NCBI RefSeq assembly: GCF_029080175.1
Contig: NZ_JARFJC010000031.1
Reading direction: 5' to 3' (one strand)
DNA: 64,000 nucleotides
Source: Luteipulveratus flavus
Lineage (GTDB): Bacteria; Actinomycetota; Actinomycetes; Actinomycetales; Dermatophilaceae
Shown: positions 1-8,111 of the stretch, one piece after another
How positions within the stretch are numbered: position 1 is the stretch's first letter
Layout: every line of letters starts with the position of its first letter
Position numbers and translations under genes: made by a program
The notes under the pieces: generated by a model
Told to the model about the DNA's origin: nothing
Databases searched by the model: none
Seen by the model: only the letters and a program-made list of their open reading frames with translations

Positions 1-804
1 CTCGGGGTGGCCGAAGAACCAGAACATGTGCTGCCACAGCATCGCTCCGCCGGTGGCGGCGTCGAAGACGTGCGCGTTCATCACGCGGTCGGCGCCCAGG
101 CCGAACAGCGCGGCCGCCAGGACCGGGAACACGATCAGCGCCAGGAGCGCGGTGATCAGGATCGTCCAGGTGAACAGCGGCATCCGGAACATCGTCATGC
201 CGGGGGCGCGCATACAGATGATCGTGGTGATGAAGTTGACCGAGCCCAGGATCGTCCCGAAACCGGTCATCGCCAGGCCGAAGACCCACAGGTTGCCACC
301 CAGGCCGGGACTGTAGGTCGTGTCCGACAGCGGCGAGTAGGCGAACCAGCCGAACGCGGCCGCACCCTGCGGGGTGAGGAAGCCGGCGCAGGCGATCAGG
401 GCACCGAAGAGGTAGAGCCAGTACGCGAACATGTTCAGCCGCGGGAACGCCACGTCCGGCGCACCGATCTGCAGCGGCATCAACGCGTTGGCGAAGCCGG
501 CGAACAGCGGTGTCGCGAAGAGCAGCAGCATGATCGTGCCGTGCATCGTGAACAGCTGGTTGAACTGCTCCTTGTTGTCCACGATCTGCAGACCGGGGTC
601 GAACAGCTCGGCCCGGATCAGCAGCGCGAGCACGCCGCCGAGCAGGAAGAACGCGAAGGAGGTGATGAAGTAGAGGTTGCCGATGACCTTGTGATCAGTG
701 GTGGTGACCCACTTGATCACGGTCTGCCCGGGAGTACGAACTCGCTGCGGGCGCGCCGGGAGGTCCTGGACCGACCCGGCCTGCGGCGTCACGGTGGTCG
801 CCAT
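1..804 (-). CDS. ctaD: Cytochrome c oxidase subunit I, N-terminal part (runs off the window)
   Basis: Catalytic subunit of the aa3-type terminal oxidase, an integral membrane protein that reduces oxygen with electrons from cytochrome c. The 268 visible codons start MATTVTPQAG, contain the FTMHGTIMLLLF helix with a conserved heme-ligand histidine, and reach the MFWFFGHPE motif at the window edge, so roughly the first half of the protein is present. Several hydrophobic helices alternate with short loops, as in the family. The ATG overlaps the ctaC stop by one base (TAATG), so the two are one operon transcribed ctaC then ctaD. The call is secure; only the C-terminal half is missing because of the window boundary. 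Confidence 0.95.
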   Translation of the reverse strand, partial: MATTVTPQAGSVQDLPARPQRVRTPGQTVIKWVTTTDHKVIGNLYFITSFAFFLLGGVLALLIRAELFDPGLQIVDNKEQFNQLFTMHGTIMLLLFATPLFAGFANALMPLQIGAPDVAFPRLNMFAYWLYLFGALIACAGFLTPQGAAAFGWFAYSPLSDTTYSPGLGGNLWVFGLAMTGFGTILGSVNFITTIICMRAPGMTMFRMPLFTWTILITALLALIVFPVLAAALFGLGADRVMNAHVFDAATGGAMLWQHMFWFFGHPE

Positions 805-1712
805 TACTTCTTGCCCTCCTCGACGATGCTGGACTGGTCGAGAGCCGGCGGCAGGAACTGCTGCTCACCGGGGACCAGCTCGGAGCGGTTGAGGCTGTTG
901 CTCAGGAAGCCCGACTGGCCGCGCGCCTTGAGCGCCGCGACGTGCTGGTCGTACTCGGCCTGCGGGACGACCTTGACCTGGAACAGCATCTCGCTGTGGT
1001 ACGCGCCGCACAGCTCGGCGCACTTGCCGGTGAAGGTGCCCGTCTCGGTCGGCGTCACCTGGAACTTGTTGACTCGCCCCGGCATCATGTCCATCTTCTG
1101 CAGGAACTGCGGGACCCAGAACGAGTGGATGACGTCGCGCGCGGTCAGGACGAACTCGGTCCGCTTGTCGACCGGCAGGTACAGCGTCGGCAGGGTCGCC
1201 GGGACGCCCTTCTTGCCGTTCAGATGCGCCTGCACGCCGGAGTCGTACACGCCGGCCTCGACGTAGTTGAAGTCCCAGCTCCACTGCTTGCCGACGACGT
1301 TGATCGTCACGTCCGGCTTCTTGGAGGTGTCCAGGACCGTGTTGTCCAGCTCCACGGTCTTGCCGAACAGCACGGCGACCATCAGGACGGGCACGACGGT
1401 GTAGAGGATCTCGATCGGCACGTTGTACTGCATCTGTGCCGGCAGGCCGGTGTCGGTCTTGCGCCGGCGGTACCGGACGACGCACCACAGCGTCAGGCCC
1501 CACACCAGGACACCCACGCCGAGCGCCCACAGCCAGGTGGTGTTCCAGAACGTGGTGAACTCCTCCGAGGTGGAGGTCACGCCCTTGGGCAGGAACCCCC
1601 TCTCGACCAGATCACTGCATCCCGTCAGGGACGTCATCAGCAGTCCAGCAACACCAGCCACTGCCAACCGCCGCAGGCGCGACGGGGCGGATGGTTCTTG
1701 GGGGCGGCTCAC
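804..1712 (-). CDS. ctaC: Cytochrome c oxidase subunit II, lipoprotein (CuA)
   Basis: Subunit II of the aa3 oxidase, which accepts electrons through the binuclear CuA centre on the outer face of the membrane. The CuA ligands lie in GKCAELCGAYHSEM (Cys, Glu, Cys, His, Met). The N-terminus has an RLRR stretch, a hydrophobic segment and the lipobox SLTGC, so the mature protein should be lipid-anchored. Two further helices follow (WLWALGVGVLVWGLTLW and ILYTVVPVLMVAVLF). I chose the GTG at 1712 because a GGAAGG sits 8 bases upstream; the reading frame stays open to an earlier possible start at 1745, which would place the predicted promoter's start point inside the gene. It gives 302 residues. It is the first gene before ctaD. 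Confidence 0.93.
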   Translation of the reverse strand: MSRPQEPSAPSRLRRLAVAGVAGLLMTSLTGCSDLVERGFLPKGVTSTSEEFTTFWNTTWLWALGVGVLVWGLTLWCVVRYRRRKTDTGLPAQMQYNVPIEILYTVVPVLMVAVLFGKTVELDNTVLDTSKKPDVTINVVGKQWSWDFNYVEAGVYDSGVQAHLNGKKGVPATLPTLYLPVDKRTEFVLTARDVIHSFWVPQFLQKMDMMPGRVNKFQVTPTETGTFTGKCAELCGAYHSEMLFQVKVVPQAEYDQHVAALKARGQSGFLSNSLNRSELVPGEQQFLPPALDQSSIVEEGKK

Positions 1713-1751
1713 GTGGCCTACCTTCCGCGATTCCATGGGGGACACAAGGGA

Positions 1752-1757
1752 ACCCTA
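1752..1757 (-). promoter_or_regulatory. Putative -10 element of ctaC-ctaD
   Basis: TAGGGT on the minus strand. A start point about 7 bases downstream gives a leader of about 33 bases that contains the GGAAGG ribosome binding site of ctaC. No clear -35 is visible. Confidence 0.45.
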
Positions 1758-1792
1758 CCGGAGGTAGTAGACGTTCTGAATGCCGGCCCGGG

Positions 1793-2470
1793 CTAGGTGC
1801 CGAACCCCTCGGGCGGCGGGATCCGCAACGCCGCGCCGAGGGCCTTGCGGTACGTCTCACGGCTCATCTCACGCACGCCCAGCGTGGCCAGGTGGGGTGT
1901 GCGCCACTGCACGTCGATGATCCGTTCGGGGGCGCCGTCGGCGTACACGATGTGGTGCAACGCGTGGACGGCGACCTTCGAGGCGTCCGTGCTGCGGTGG
2001 AACATCGACTCGCCCGCGAACAGGCCGCCGACGGCGACTCCGTACAGGCCGCCGACCAGGTCCTCCCCCGCCCAGACCTCCACGGAGTGGGCCCAGCCCA
2101 GCTCGTGCAGCCGGCCGTAGGCCGCCCGGATGTCTCGGGTGATCCACCGGCCGCTGCGGGAGGGGTCTGCGCACGCGGCGACCACGTCCTCGAACCGGGT
2201 GTCGACCGTGACCTCGAACCGTCGGACCGACCGGCGCATCGACCGGCTGACGTGCAGGTCGTCGCGCAGCAGCACGCCCCGGCGGACCGGGCTCCACCAG
2301 CCGATCGGAGGACGCCCGTGAGCGCCGAGACCCATCGGGAAGAGCCCGAGACGGTACGCGGACAGCACCGTCCCGGGCTCGAGGTCGGCCCCGACCGCGA
2401 TCAGGTCGTCGGGCACGTCCATCCGCGCCGACCCGAGGTCCCAGGTGGTGGGCGGCGGCTCGACGGGCAT
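1793..2470 (-). CDS. aat: Leucyl/phenylalanyl-tRNA--protein transferase
   Basis: Transfers Leu or Phe from aminoacyl-tRNA to the N-terminus of proteins with basic N-terminal residues, marking them for degradation by Clp proteases (N-degron pathway, cytosol). Family motifs are present: LSAYRLGLFPMG, GWWSPVRRGVLL, and the GNAT-like core with LVGGLYGVAVGGLFAGESMF. The start at 2470 (MPVEPPPTTW) gives 225 residues, the usual size, and leaves only 10 bases to the stop of the upstream adenosine kinase. A longer open frame to 2839 would run through that kinase and is not credible. Translation is probably linked to the kinase. Confidence 0.93.
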   Translation of the reverse strand: MPVEPPPTTWDLGSARMDVPDDLIAVGADLEPGTVLSAYRLGLFPMGLGAHGRPPIGWWSPVRRGVLLRDDLHVSRSMRRSVRRFEVTVDTRFEDVVAACADPSRSGRWITRDIRAAYGRLHELGWAHSVEVWAGEDLVGGLYGVAVGGLFAGESMFHRSTDASKVAVHALHHIVYADGAPERIIDVQWRTPHLATLGVREMSRETYRKALGAALRIPPPEGFGT

Positions 2471-2480
2471 CGGCGGTGGG

Positions 2481-3467
2481 TCAGCGCCGGAGGCAGGCCA
2501 GGTGCGGCTCGATCGCGGCCCCCGCCTCGGGGCCGTACGCCTCGCCGATGCGCTGCAGGAACTCGCTCTGGTGCAGTACGTACTCCTGGGTCCCGATCGT
2601 CTCGATGACGTACGTGGCGAGCATCGAGCCGACCTCGGCGCAGCGCCGCAGGTCCAGGTCCCAGGACAGCCCGGCGAGGAAGCCGGCACGGAACGCGTCG
2701 CCCACCCCGGTGGGGTCGGCGCGCTTGACCTCGCCCGCGACCGGCACGTGGATCTCCGGCTCGCCCTTGCGCAGGATGACCGCGCCGTCCTTGCCCTGGG
2801 TGATGACCCGGGTGCCGACGCGGTCCAGGATCTCCTCACCCGACCAGCCGGTCTTCTGCTCGGTCAGGTGGGCCTCGTACTCGTTGGTGAACAGGTACTG
2901 GGCGCCGTCGATGAGCCGCTGGATGAACGGGCCGTCGCTGAACGCCAGCTGCTGGGACGGGTCGGCGATGAACGGGATGCCACGGGTACGGCACTCCTGG
3001 GTGTGGCGGCGCATGCCCTCGGGGTCGTTCGCGCCGATCAGCACCAGGTCCAGGCCACCCACGCGGGCCGCCACCGGCGCCAGCTCGATGTCGCGGGCCT
3101 CGCTCATGGCACCGGCGTAGAAGGTCGCGATCTGGGCCATGTCCTCGTCGGTCGTGCAGACGAAGCGCGCCGTGTGCTTGGTGCCCGAGACGTGCACGGA
3201 GTCGCAGTCGACGCCGTGCCGCTCCAGCCAGGACCGGTAGTCGACGAAGTCCTCGCCCACCGCGCCGACGAGCACGGGCCGCAGCCCGAGGTTGGCCATG
3301 CCGAACGCGATGTTGGCGGCCACTCCCCCGCGCCGGATCTGCAGGTCGTCCGCGAGAAAGGACAACGAGATCTTGTCGAGCTGCTCGACGACCAGGGAGT
3401 CGGCGAAGCGACCCTGAAAGGTCATCAGATGGTCGGTCGCGATGGATCCGGTGATGGCGATGTTCAC
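2481..3467 (-). CDS. adoK: Adenosine kinase, PfkB family
   Basis: Phosphorylates adenosine to AMP in purine salvage. The protein resembles the actinobacterial AdoK of M. tuberculosis (Rv2202c) closely in the N-terminal NIAITGSIATDHLM, in GGVAANIAFGMANLG and TARFVCTTDEDMAQIA, and in the catalytic DPTGVGDAFRAGF anion-hole motif with its base Asp. I place the start at the GTG at 3467 (328 residues) because TAGGGT lies 7 bases upstream, which fits a leaderless transcript, and because the family begins at this residue; the frame stays open to 3491. It precedes aat in the same direction and diverges from the PadR gene. Confidence 0.9.
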   Translation of the reverse strand: MNIAITGSIATDHLMTFQGRFADSLVVEQLDKISLSFLADDLQIRRGGVAANIAFGMANLGLRPVLVGAVGEDFVDYRSWLERHGVDCDSVHVSGTKHTARFVCTTDEDMAQIATFYAGAMSEARDIELAPVAARVGGLDLVLIGANDPEGMRRHTQECRTRGIPFIADPSQQLAFSDGPFIQRLIDGAQYLFTNEYEAHLTEQKTGWSGEEILDRVGTRVITQGKDGAVILRKGEPEIHVPVAGEVKRADPTGVGDAFRAGFLAGLSWDLDLRRCAEVGSMLATYVIETIGTQEYVLHQSEFLQRIGEAYGPEAGAAIEPHLACLRR

Positions 3468-3474
3468 GACGGCG

Positions 3475-3480
3475 ACCCTA
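3475..3480 (-). promoter_or_regulatory. -10 element for leaderless adoK mRNA
   Basis: TAGGGT on the minus strand ends 7 bases before the GTG at 3467, the spacing expected when transcription starts at the first base of the start codon. Confidence 0.5.
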
Positions 3481-3523
3481 CCGGCCGACACCGCCGCACA
3501 CGGTGGACCGCCGCACGGACTTG

Positions 3524-3544
3524 GTACTCGACATCACCTAGTAC
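3524..3544 (+). promoter_or_regulatory. Candidate operator of the PadR gene
   Basis: Perfect inverted repeat GTACT-N11-AGTAC ending 8 bases before the PadR start codon. The right arm overlaps TAGTAC, a poor -10-like hexamer. PadR proteins commonly bind such dyads and repress their own operon. Assignment is by position and symmetry only. Confidence 0.45.
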
Positions 3545-3552
3545 TGGGCCAT

Positions 3553-3915
3553 ATGGTGACGCTTGTGCCTCCCGCCGACCCCCAGATGCTCAAGGGCGTC
3601 CTGTCGCTGCTCCTGCTCCGGCTCCTCGCCGAACGGGAGGACTACGGCTACGCGCTGGTCGTCCGGCTGCGCGAGGCGGGGTTCGAGGACCTGTCCGAGG
3701 GCACCGTCTACCCCGCGCTGACCCGCCTGGAGGCGGCAGGGGACCTGCGTTCGCGGCTGCTGCGTTCCTCCAGCGGCCCGGCCCGCAAGTACTACGCCGT
3801 CACGCCCCGCGGTCAGGAGGGGCTGCGCGCCCGCCTGACCGCCTGGGAGCAGCTCACCGCCGCGGTGGCTGCCACGCTCCGCTCCACCGATCCCGACCAC
3901 GAGGTGCTCCGATGA
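3553..3915 (+). CDS. PadR family transcriptional regulator
   Basis: Small winged-helix regulator of 120 residues. The sequence shows the PadR signature: MLKGVLSLLLLRLLAEREDYGYALVVRLREAGF (helices 1-2), then LSEGTVYPALTRLEAAGDL (recognition helix) and the wing RKYYAVTPRGQEGL. The ATG at 3553 sits just after an inverted repeat; the frame is open further upstream but without PadR-like sequence. The stop overlaps the start of the next gene (ATGA), so it is co-transcribed with a membrane protein, a common PadR arrangement in which the repressor and its small membrane partner share an operon. The ligand is unknown. Confidence 0.9.
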   Translation: MVTLVPPADPQMLKGVLSLLLLRLLAEREDYGYALVVRLREAGFEDLSEGTVYPALTRLEAAGDLRSRLLRSSSGPARKYYAVTPRGQEGLRARLTAWEQLTAAVAATLRSTDPDHEVLR

Positions 3916-4442
3916 TCGACCGACTCCGCCGACGGCGTTACCTGCTCGCGTACGAGCTCTGGCTGGACCTGTACGGCACCCGGCGTGGACAGCGCCGCGA
4001 GCTCACCCGCGCCCTGCGTGCGAACCTGGACGACGCCGCGGCCCGGGAGGGGACCGCGGCCGCCCTGCGAGGTCTCGGCCCCGCACGCAGGCTGGCCTCC
4101 GACGAGGCTGCCGCCCTGCGGGACCGGAGGCGCCCGGCGTGGGCGGTGGGGTCCGCAGCCGCCGGGATGACGGCGATCGCGCTGCTGCTCGTCGGTCTCC
4201 TCAGCACGGTGGCGTTCATCGACGGCGTGAACGCCCGGAGCGGAGGCGGGAGCGCGTCGGGCGGCCTCACCCTGCTGCCGTTCAGTGAGGTCAGCGTCGA
4301 TCGTGCGAACGGTGGCCTCGCGGTGGGCCTGAGCGGTCAGCCACTGCCCTACCTCGCGCTGCTGCTGGTCGTCTTCCTGGTGGCCTCCCGCTCCTGGCGG
4401 GTGCTACGAGCAGCACGAAGCCGGCCCACTGAGGATCGGTGA
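3912..4442 (+). CDS. Membrane protein of a PadR operon (HAAS/DUF1700-like)
   Basis: 176 residues. The N-terminal 75 residues are helical and basic (YELWLDLYGTRRGQRRELTRALRANL, then LRGLGPARRLA), resembling the cytosolic helical domain found in membrane proteins encoded next to PadR regulators. Two membrane helices follow (MTAIALLLVGLLSTVAFI and PYLALLLVVFLVASRSW) separated by a Gly/Ser-rich loop of about 45 residues. It starts inside the PadR stop codon (ATGA). The role is probably to sense or respond to envelope state together with PadR, but this is inference from context; no catalytic motif is visible. Confidence 0.75.
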   Translation: MIDRLRRRRYLLAYELWLDLYGTRRGQRRELTRALRANLDDAAAREGTAAALRGLGPARRLASDEAAALRDRRRPAWAVGSAAAGMTAIALLLVGLLSTVAFIDGVNARSGGGSASGGLTLLPFSEVSVDRANGGLAVGLSGQPLPYLALLLVVFLVASRSWRVLRAARSRPTEDR

Positions 4443-4451
4443 GCCGGCTTC
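4417..4451 (+). terminator. Bidirectional terminator hairpin
   Basis: Stem GAAGCCGGC / GCCGGCTTC (9 bp, 17-base loop) between the convergent PadR operon and erpA. The stem spans the stop codon of the membrane protein gene. There is no U-tract, as usual in high-GC actinobacteria. Confidence 0.6.
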
Positions 4452-4476
4452 TCCCGGCGATGGTGCCGGAGGTGGA

Positions 4477-4842
4477 TCAGCTGAAGCTGTCGCCGCAGGC
4501 GCAGCTGCTGCCGGCGTTCGGGTTGTCGATCGTGAAGCCCTGCTTCTCGATGGTGTCCGCGAAGTCGATGGTCGCACCCTCGAGGTAGGGGGAGCTCATC
4601 CGGTCGACGACGACCTCGACGCCGCCGAAGTCACGCACCAGGTCGCCGTCGAGCGTGCGCTCGTCGAAGTAGAGCTGGTAGATCAGACCGGAGCAGCCGC
4701 CGGGCTGCACACCGACACGCAGGCGGAGGTCGTCGCGACCCTCCTGCTCGAGCAGGCTCTTGACCTTGGTGGCGGCGACCTCGGTCAGCTCGACGCCATG
4801 GGTCTTCTCCGTGGTGTGCGCGGTCGTGGTCTCGACGCTCAT
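4477..4842 (-). CDS. erpA: A-type iron-sulfur cluster carrier/insertion protein
   Basis: HesB/IscA-type carrier that delivers Fe-S clusters to apoproteins in the cytosol. The three conserved cysteines are present: one in QPGGCSGLIYQLYF and two in SSCACGDSFS at the C-terminus. The start at 4842 (MSVETTTAH) gives 121 residues, the family size, with AAGGG upstream; the open frame extends to 4977 but those residues are not family-like. It lies in the position of Rv2204c in the conserved block. LipA in this window needs two Fe-S clusters, so it is a plausible client. Confidence 0.92.
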   Translation of the reverse strand: MSVETTTAHTTEKTHGVELTEVAATKVKSLLEQEGRDDLRLRVGVQPGGCSGLIYQLYFDERTLDGDLVRDFGGVEVVVDRMSSPYLEGATIDFADTIEKQGFTIDNPNAGSSCACGDSFS

Positions 4843-4930
4843 CGTGCCTGCCCTTCGTAGTGCATCGTGGCCGGGAGTCTCCCGTCGCAAGGAGGTAACC
4901 CGGCGGGTCCGGGACATGTTCCCGATGCAC

Positions 4931-6055
4931 TCAATGTACGTCGTCGGACCCGGTGGGCGTCCAGGTGCCCGCGACACGACGCACCAAGGCGCGCAGGGCG
5001 TCCTCCAGGTCCCCGCCCTCGGGCACGTCCCGCGCGAGCCGTCCGGTGGGGATCAGGCTGTACGTGCCCGCGACGCCCAGCGACATGGACTCGCGGCGCC
5101 CCACGTGCTGCTCCCGGCAGAGCACGACCACGGGGCGCGCCGCGACCTCGGCCGACGAGGAGACGCGGGAGAGGACGCTGTGCTCCAGGCTGCGCCAGTC
5201 GTAGGTCGTCTCCCCCGTGACGACGAGGTCTGCGTCCGCGACAGCGTGGTCCAGGCCGACGGCCTCCGCGGTGACGTCGGCGCCGGACCGCAGCTGCGCC
5301 CCGAGGACGGCCAGCGCGTACCCGAGGCCGCCGCCCGCGCCCGCGCCGGCCCGGCGGTGGACACGCACGGGCAGACCGGACACCAGGTCGCGCCGAGGCG
5401 GGACCGCCTTCTCCACCTGGTCGACCAGCTCGCCCATGCGGCGCTCGTGCCGGTCCGCCTCCGCGCGGTCCAGCCCGCTGCGCTCGATCGCCGCGTACGT
5501 CGGACCGTGCATGCCGAGCAGCGGCGCGTCGTCCTCCACCGCACCGACGATCCGTACCCCGCCCCACTCCTCGACCAGGGCGGCCGTCCGGTCCGGCGCC
5601 CGCCACCAGTCACCGGACCGTTCGTCCCCGGCGAGGGCGCGCAGCATCCCGGCGCCGCCGTCCAGGGTGCCCATGTAGCCGACGCCCACGACGATGCGCT
5701 CGGCACCGGTCTCGCGTGCGGCGATCAGCAGGCGACCGACCGCGTACGTGCTGTCCTCGGCCCCGAGGTTCAGGGCCGCGGGCTCGACGTACGCCGTCGG
5801 CCCGTTCGCGCCGTCCTGGAGCAGCACGGTGGCCGGCCGGGAGGGCCCGGACGGGTCGTCCACCACCACCGGCGTGAGCACCCCACCCGCGCCGGCTCGC
5901 AGCGCGTCGAGGAAGCCGTTGCCACCGTCGGACATCGGCCGTCCGACGACTCGGACACCGGGCGACCGCGCCGTCCACGTCTGCGACACCAGCTCGGCCA
6001 CCCGCACCGGAGGCAGGTGTCCGATGCCGGCCGGCGCCACCAGCACCGTCACCAT
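4931..6055 (-). CDS. Glycerate kinase (GlxK family)
   Basis: 374 residues; phosphorylates glycerate using ATP. Family features visible are the N-terminal VLVAPAGIGHLPP, the PMSDGGNGFLDAL motif (PMADGGEGT in typical members), GAGAGGGLGYALAVLGA and ADLVVTGET. The usual first motif (K-E/D-S) is altered to APAGIG, and the Glu in DGGEG is replaced by Asn, so activity may be changed; the same family member sits beside erpA in mycobacteria (Rv2205c). It begins 16 bases after the stop of the M50B gene and is probably co-transcribed with it. Confidence 0.8.
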   Translation of the reverse strand: MVTVLVAPAGIGHLPPVRVAELVSQTWTARSPGVRVVGRPMSDGGNGFLDALRAGAGGVLTPVVVDDPSGPSRPATVLLQDGANGPTAYVEPAALNLGAEDSTYAVGRLLIAARETGAERIVVGVGYMGTLDGGAGMLRALAGDERSGDWWRAPDRTAALVEEWGGVRIVGAVEDDAPLLGMHGPTYAAIERSGLDRAEADRHERRMGELVDQVEKAVPPRRDLVSGLPVRVHRRAGAGAGGGLGYALAVLGAQLRSGADVTAEAVGLDHAVADADLVVTGETTYDWRSLEHSVLSRVSSSAEVAARPVVVLCREQHVGRRESMSLGVAGTYSLIPTGRLARDVPEGGDLEDALRALVRRVAGTWTPTGSDDVH

Positions 6056-6071
6056 GCGCAGGCCTGCGCCC

Positions 6072-6776
6072 TCATGTCAGACGCCCCAGCATCATCAGCG
6101 CACCAACGACCAGGCAGCCGACGGTCACGGCGAAGAACACCGTCACCCACCCCAGCCCGGGCAGCACGGTGAGACGGCCGAGCTGATCGGCGTCCGACTC
6201 GTACCCGCGGCCGCGCCGCCGTGACCGCTGGAGGTCGACGACGGCCCAGGGCGAGGCGAGCAGCAGGAACCACATGAGCAGGTACGCGAACGCCGTCTGC
6301 CCCTGGCCCGGCATCCACCAGGTCACGCCGAAGAGCACCGCACCGGCGACGAGCATCACGCCGAGCCCGAACCAGTTGCGGATCTGCAGGAGCAGCAGCG
6401 CGAGCACGATCAGCAGCAGCCACAGCAGCGCCACCGAGTACCCGCGCCCGAGGACGACCGCGCCGAGCAGCCCCAGGAGGGCAGGGCCGATGTAGCCGGC
6501 GGCGAGCGTGGCGACCAGCCCTCGTCCGCGCGCGAGACCCCGGGTGACCGTCAGCCCCGAGGTGTCGCGGTGCAGCCGTACGCCGTGCAGGGACCGGCCG
6601 CACAGCAGGGCGACGAACGCGTGGGCGCCCTCGTGGGCGATCGTGACGACCTGCCGGGTGACCCGCCACGCCGGCGGCCAGAGGATGAGGCCGATCGCGA
6701 TGACGCCCATGAGCTCGATCACCCCGCGGGCCGGCAGCGGCTGCACCGTCGTGATGCGGTCCCAGATCTCACCCAT
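6072..6776 (-). CDS. M50B family membrane metalloprotease
   Basis: Polytopic membrane protein of 234 residues with the zinc motif HEGAHA (HExxH type) at about residue 48 in VTIAHEGAHAFVALLCGR, typical of Peptidase_M50B. At least five hydrophobic segments follow, including GLVATLAAGYIGPALLGLLG and LLWLLLIVLALLLLQ. The start at 6776 (MGEIWDRI) follows from the topology; the open frame upstream is a shadow of the neighbouring marP gene. It lies 93 bases from, and divergent to, the MarP-type protease, so two envelope proteases share a promoter region. The substrate is unknown. Confidence 0.85.
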   Translation of the reverse strand: MGEIWDRITTVQPLPARGVIELMGVIAIGLILWPPAWRVTRQVVTIAHEGAHAFVALLCGRSLHGVRLHRDTSGLTVTRGLARGRGLVATLAAGYIGPALLGLLGAVVLGRGYSVALLWLLLIVLALLLLQIRNWFGLGVMLVAGAVLFGVTWWMPGQGQTAFAYLLMWFLLLASPWAVVDLQRSRRRGRGYESDADQLGRLTVLPGLGWVTVFFAVTVGCLVVGALMMLGRLT

Positions 6777-6869
6777 GGCGCCGGATCGTTGCACGCGTCC
6801 CTCCCGGCCTGGCATCCGGTCCCCGAGATCTCCCAGCGCGGCCGGCGTTCGTTCCCAGCATGTGTGCGC

Positions 6870-8072
6870 ATGCTTGTCGCCGTGATCGATCTCGTCCTGC
6901 TCCTCGCAGCCACGCTCGCCGCCGTCGCCGGCTGGCGACGCGGGCTCGTGACGAGCGCTCTGTCGGCCGGTGGGTGGCTGCTGGGCCTGCTGCTCGGCCT
7001 CTGGGCGGTCCCCGCCCTGCTGGACCTGCTGGACCAGCGGCCCACGTCCGACCTGACCGCTGCGCTGGTCGTCACCGTCGGTGCCCTGATCCTGGCGACC
7101 GTCGGCGCAGGCGCCCTCGGTGCCCTCGGCCAGCGGGTCGTCGGCACCGTGAGCTGGCGTCCGGCCCGACTGCTGGACGCCGGGCTCGGCGCGACCGCGA
7201 TGGTGCTCGCCGCCCTGATCGCCGGGTGGGCGCTGATCTCCACCGCTCGACCGCTGCTGTCCGCAGCGGCCGGCGACCAGATCGACCGCTCCCACGGTTG
7301 GCACCTGCTGGACCGGTCGGTGCCCGACGAGGCGCGCACTGCGCTGGGACGGCTGAACGACCAGCTCGAGAGCTCGCCGTTTCCGAAGGTGTTCCACACC
7401 CTGCCGGCCGCTCCCGCCGCACCGCCCGACGCGAGCGTCCTCGGCAGCCCCGCGATCGCCCAGGCGCAGGAGAGCGTCGTCAAGGTGCGCAGCACCTCCG
7501 ACCGGTGCGGCGGCATCGCCTTCGGCAGCGGCTGGGTCGTGAGCGACGACCGGGTGGTCACCAACGCCCACGTCGTCGCCGGCGGTCAGCGCATCACGGT
7601 CCGTCCCGGCGGTGACGGGTCCCGCCTGGACGCGACCGTCGTCGCGTACGACCCGGACCTCGACCTGGCGATCCTGGCGGTGCCGGGCCTGACGGCGCAG
7701 CCCCTGCCGCGAGTGCCCGAGCTCGGGACGGGCGCGACCGGCGTCGCCGCAGGGTTCCCGAACGGCGGCGACTACCACCTCTCCCCCGCCGTGGTGCATG
7801 CGGACGCCGTCAGCAGCGGGCGCAACATCTACGACAGCAAGACGGTCAACCGCGACATCTACACGCTGAGCACGACGGTCGTTCCGGGCAACTCGGGCGG
7901 TCCGCTGCTCACCCGCGACGGCGGCGTGGCCGGCACGATCTTCGCGCGCGCCGACAACGACGGCTCGATCGGCTTCGCGCTCACCGACCGTGCCACCGAC
8001 CGGCTGCTGGACCAGGCGCCCACGCTGCGCCGCGAGGTGCCCACCGGCGCCTGCCTGAGCCACGACGGCTGA
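6870..8072 (+). CDS. marP: Periplasmic acid-resistance-type serine protease (MarP-like)
   Basis: 400 residues: an N-terminal CvpA-like part with four membrane helices (to about residue 130), then a chymotrypsin-fold protease outside the membrane. The triad is visible: His234 in TNAHVVAGG, Asp in PDLDLAIL (about 263-265) and Ser342 in PGNSGGPLL, nearly the same numbering as M. tuberculosis MarP (His235, Asp264, Ser343). Cys in DRCGG and in GACLSHDG at the C-terminus could form the activity-controlling disulfide known in that enzyme. In mycobacteria MarP processes cell-wall hydrolases and supports survival in acid. The gene is monocistronic, convergent with a methyltransferase. Confidence 0.92.
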   Translation: MLVAVIDLVLLLAATLAAVAGWRRGLVTSALSAGGWLLGLLLGLWAVPALLDLLDQRPTSDLTAALVVTVGALILATVGAGALGALGQRVVGTVSWRPARLLDAGLGATAMVLAALIAGWALISTARPLLSAAAGDQIDRSHGWHLLDRSVPDEARTALGRLNDQLESSPFPKVFHTLPAAPAAPPDASVLGSPAIAQAQESVVKVRSTSDRCGGIAFGSGWVVSDDRVVTNAHVVAGGQRITVRPGGDGSRLDATVVAYDPDLDLAILAVPGLTAQPLPRVPELGTGATGVAAGFPNGGDYHLSPAVVHADAVSSGRNIYDSKTVNRDIYTLSTTVVPGNSGGPLLTRDGGVAGTIFARADNDGSIGFALTDRATDRLLDQAPTLRREVPTGACLSHDG

Positions 8073-8111
8073 TCCGGGTGGCCAACGGGCCCGGCACAGT
8101 CGGGACCGCCG

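Noticed and set aside
2471..2839. N-terminal extension of aat
   Set aside because: Would run 123 codons back through the adenosine kinase gene; the extension lacks any aat-like sequence.
6777..8063. Long minus-strand extension of the M50B protease
   Set aside because: The extra 429 codons mirror the marP gene on the other strand.
8074..8094. CCGGG/CCCGG hairpin after marP
   Set aside because: Only 5-6 bp; too weak to list as a terminator between the convergent genes.
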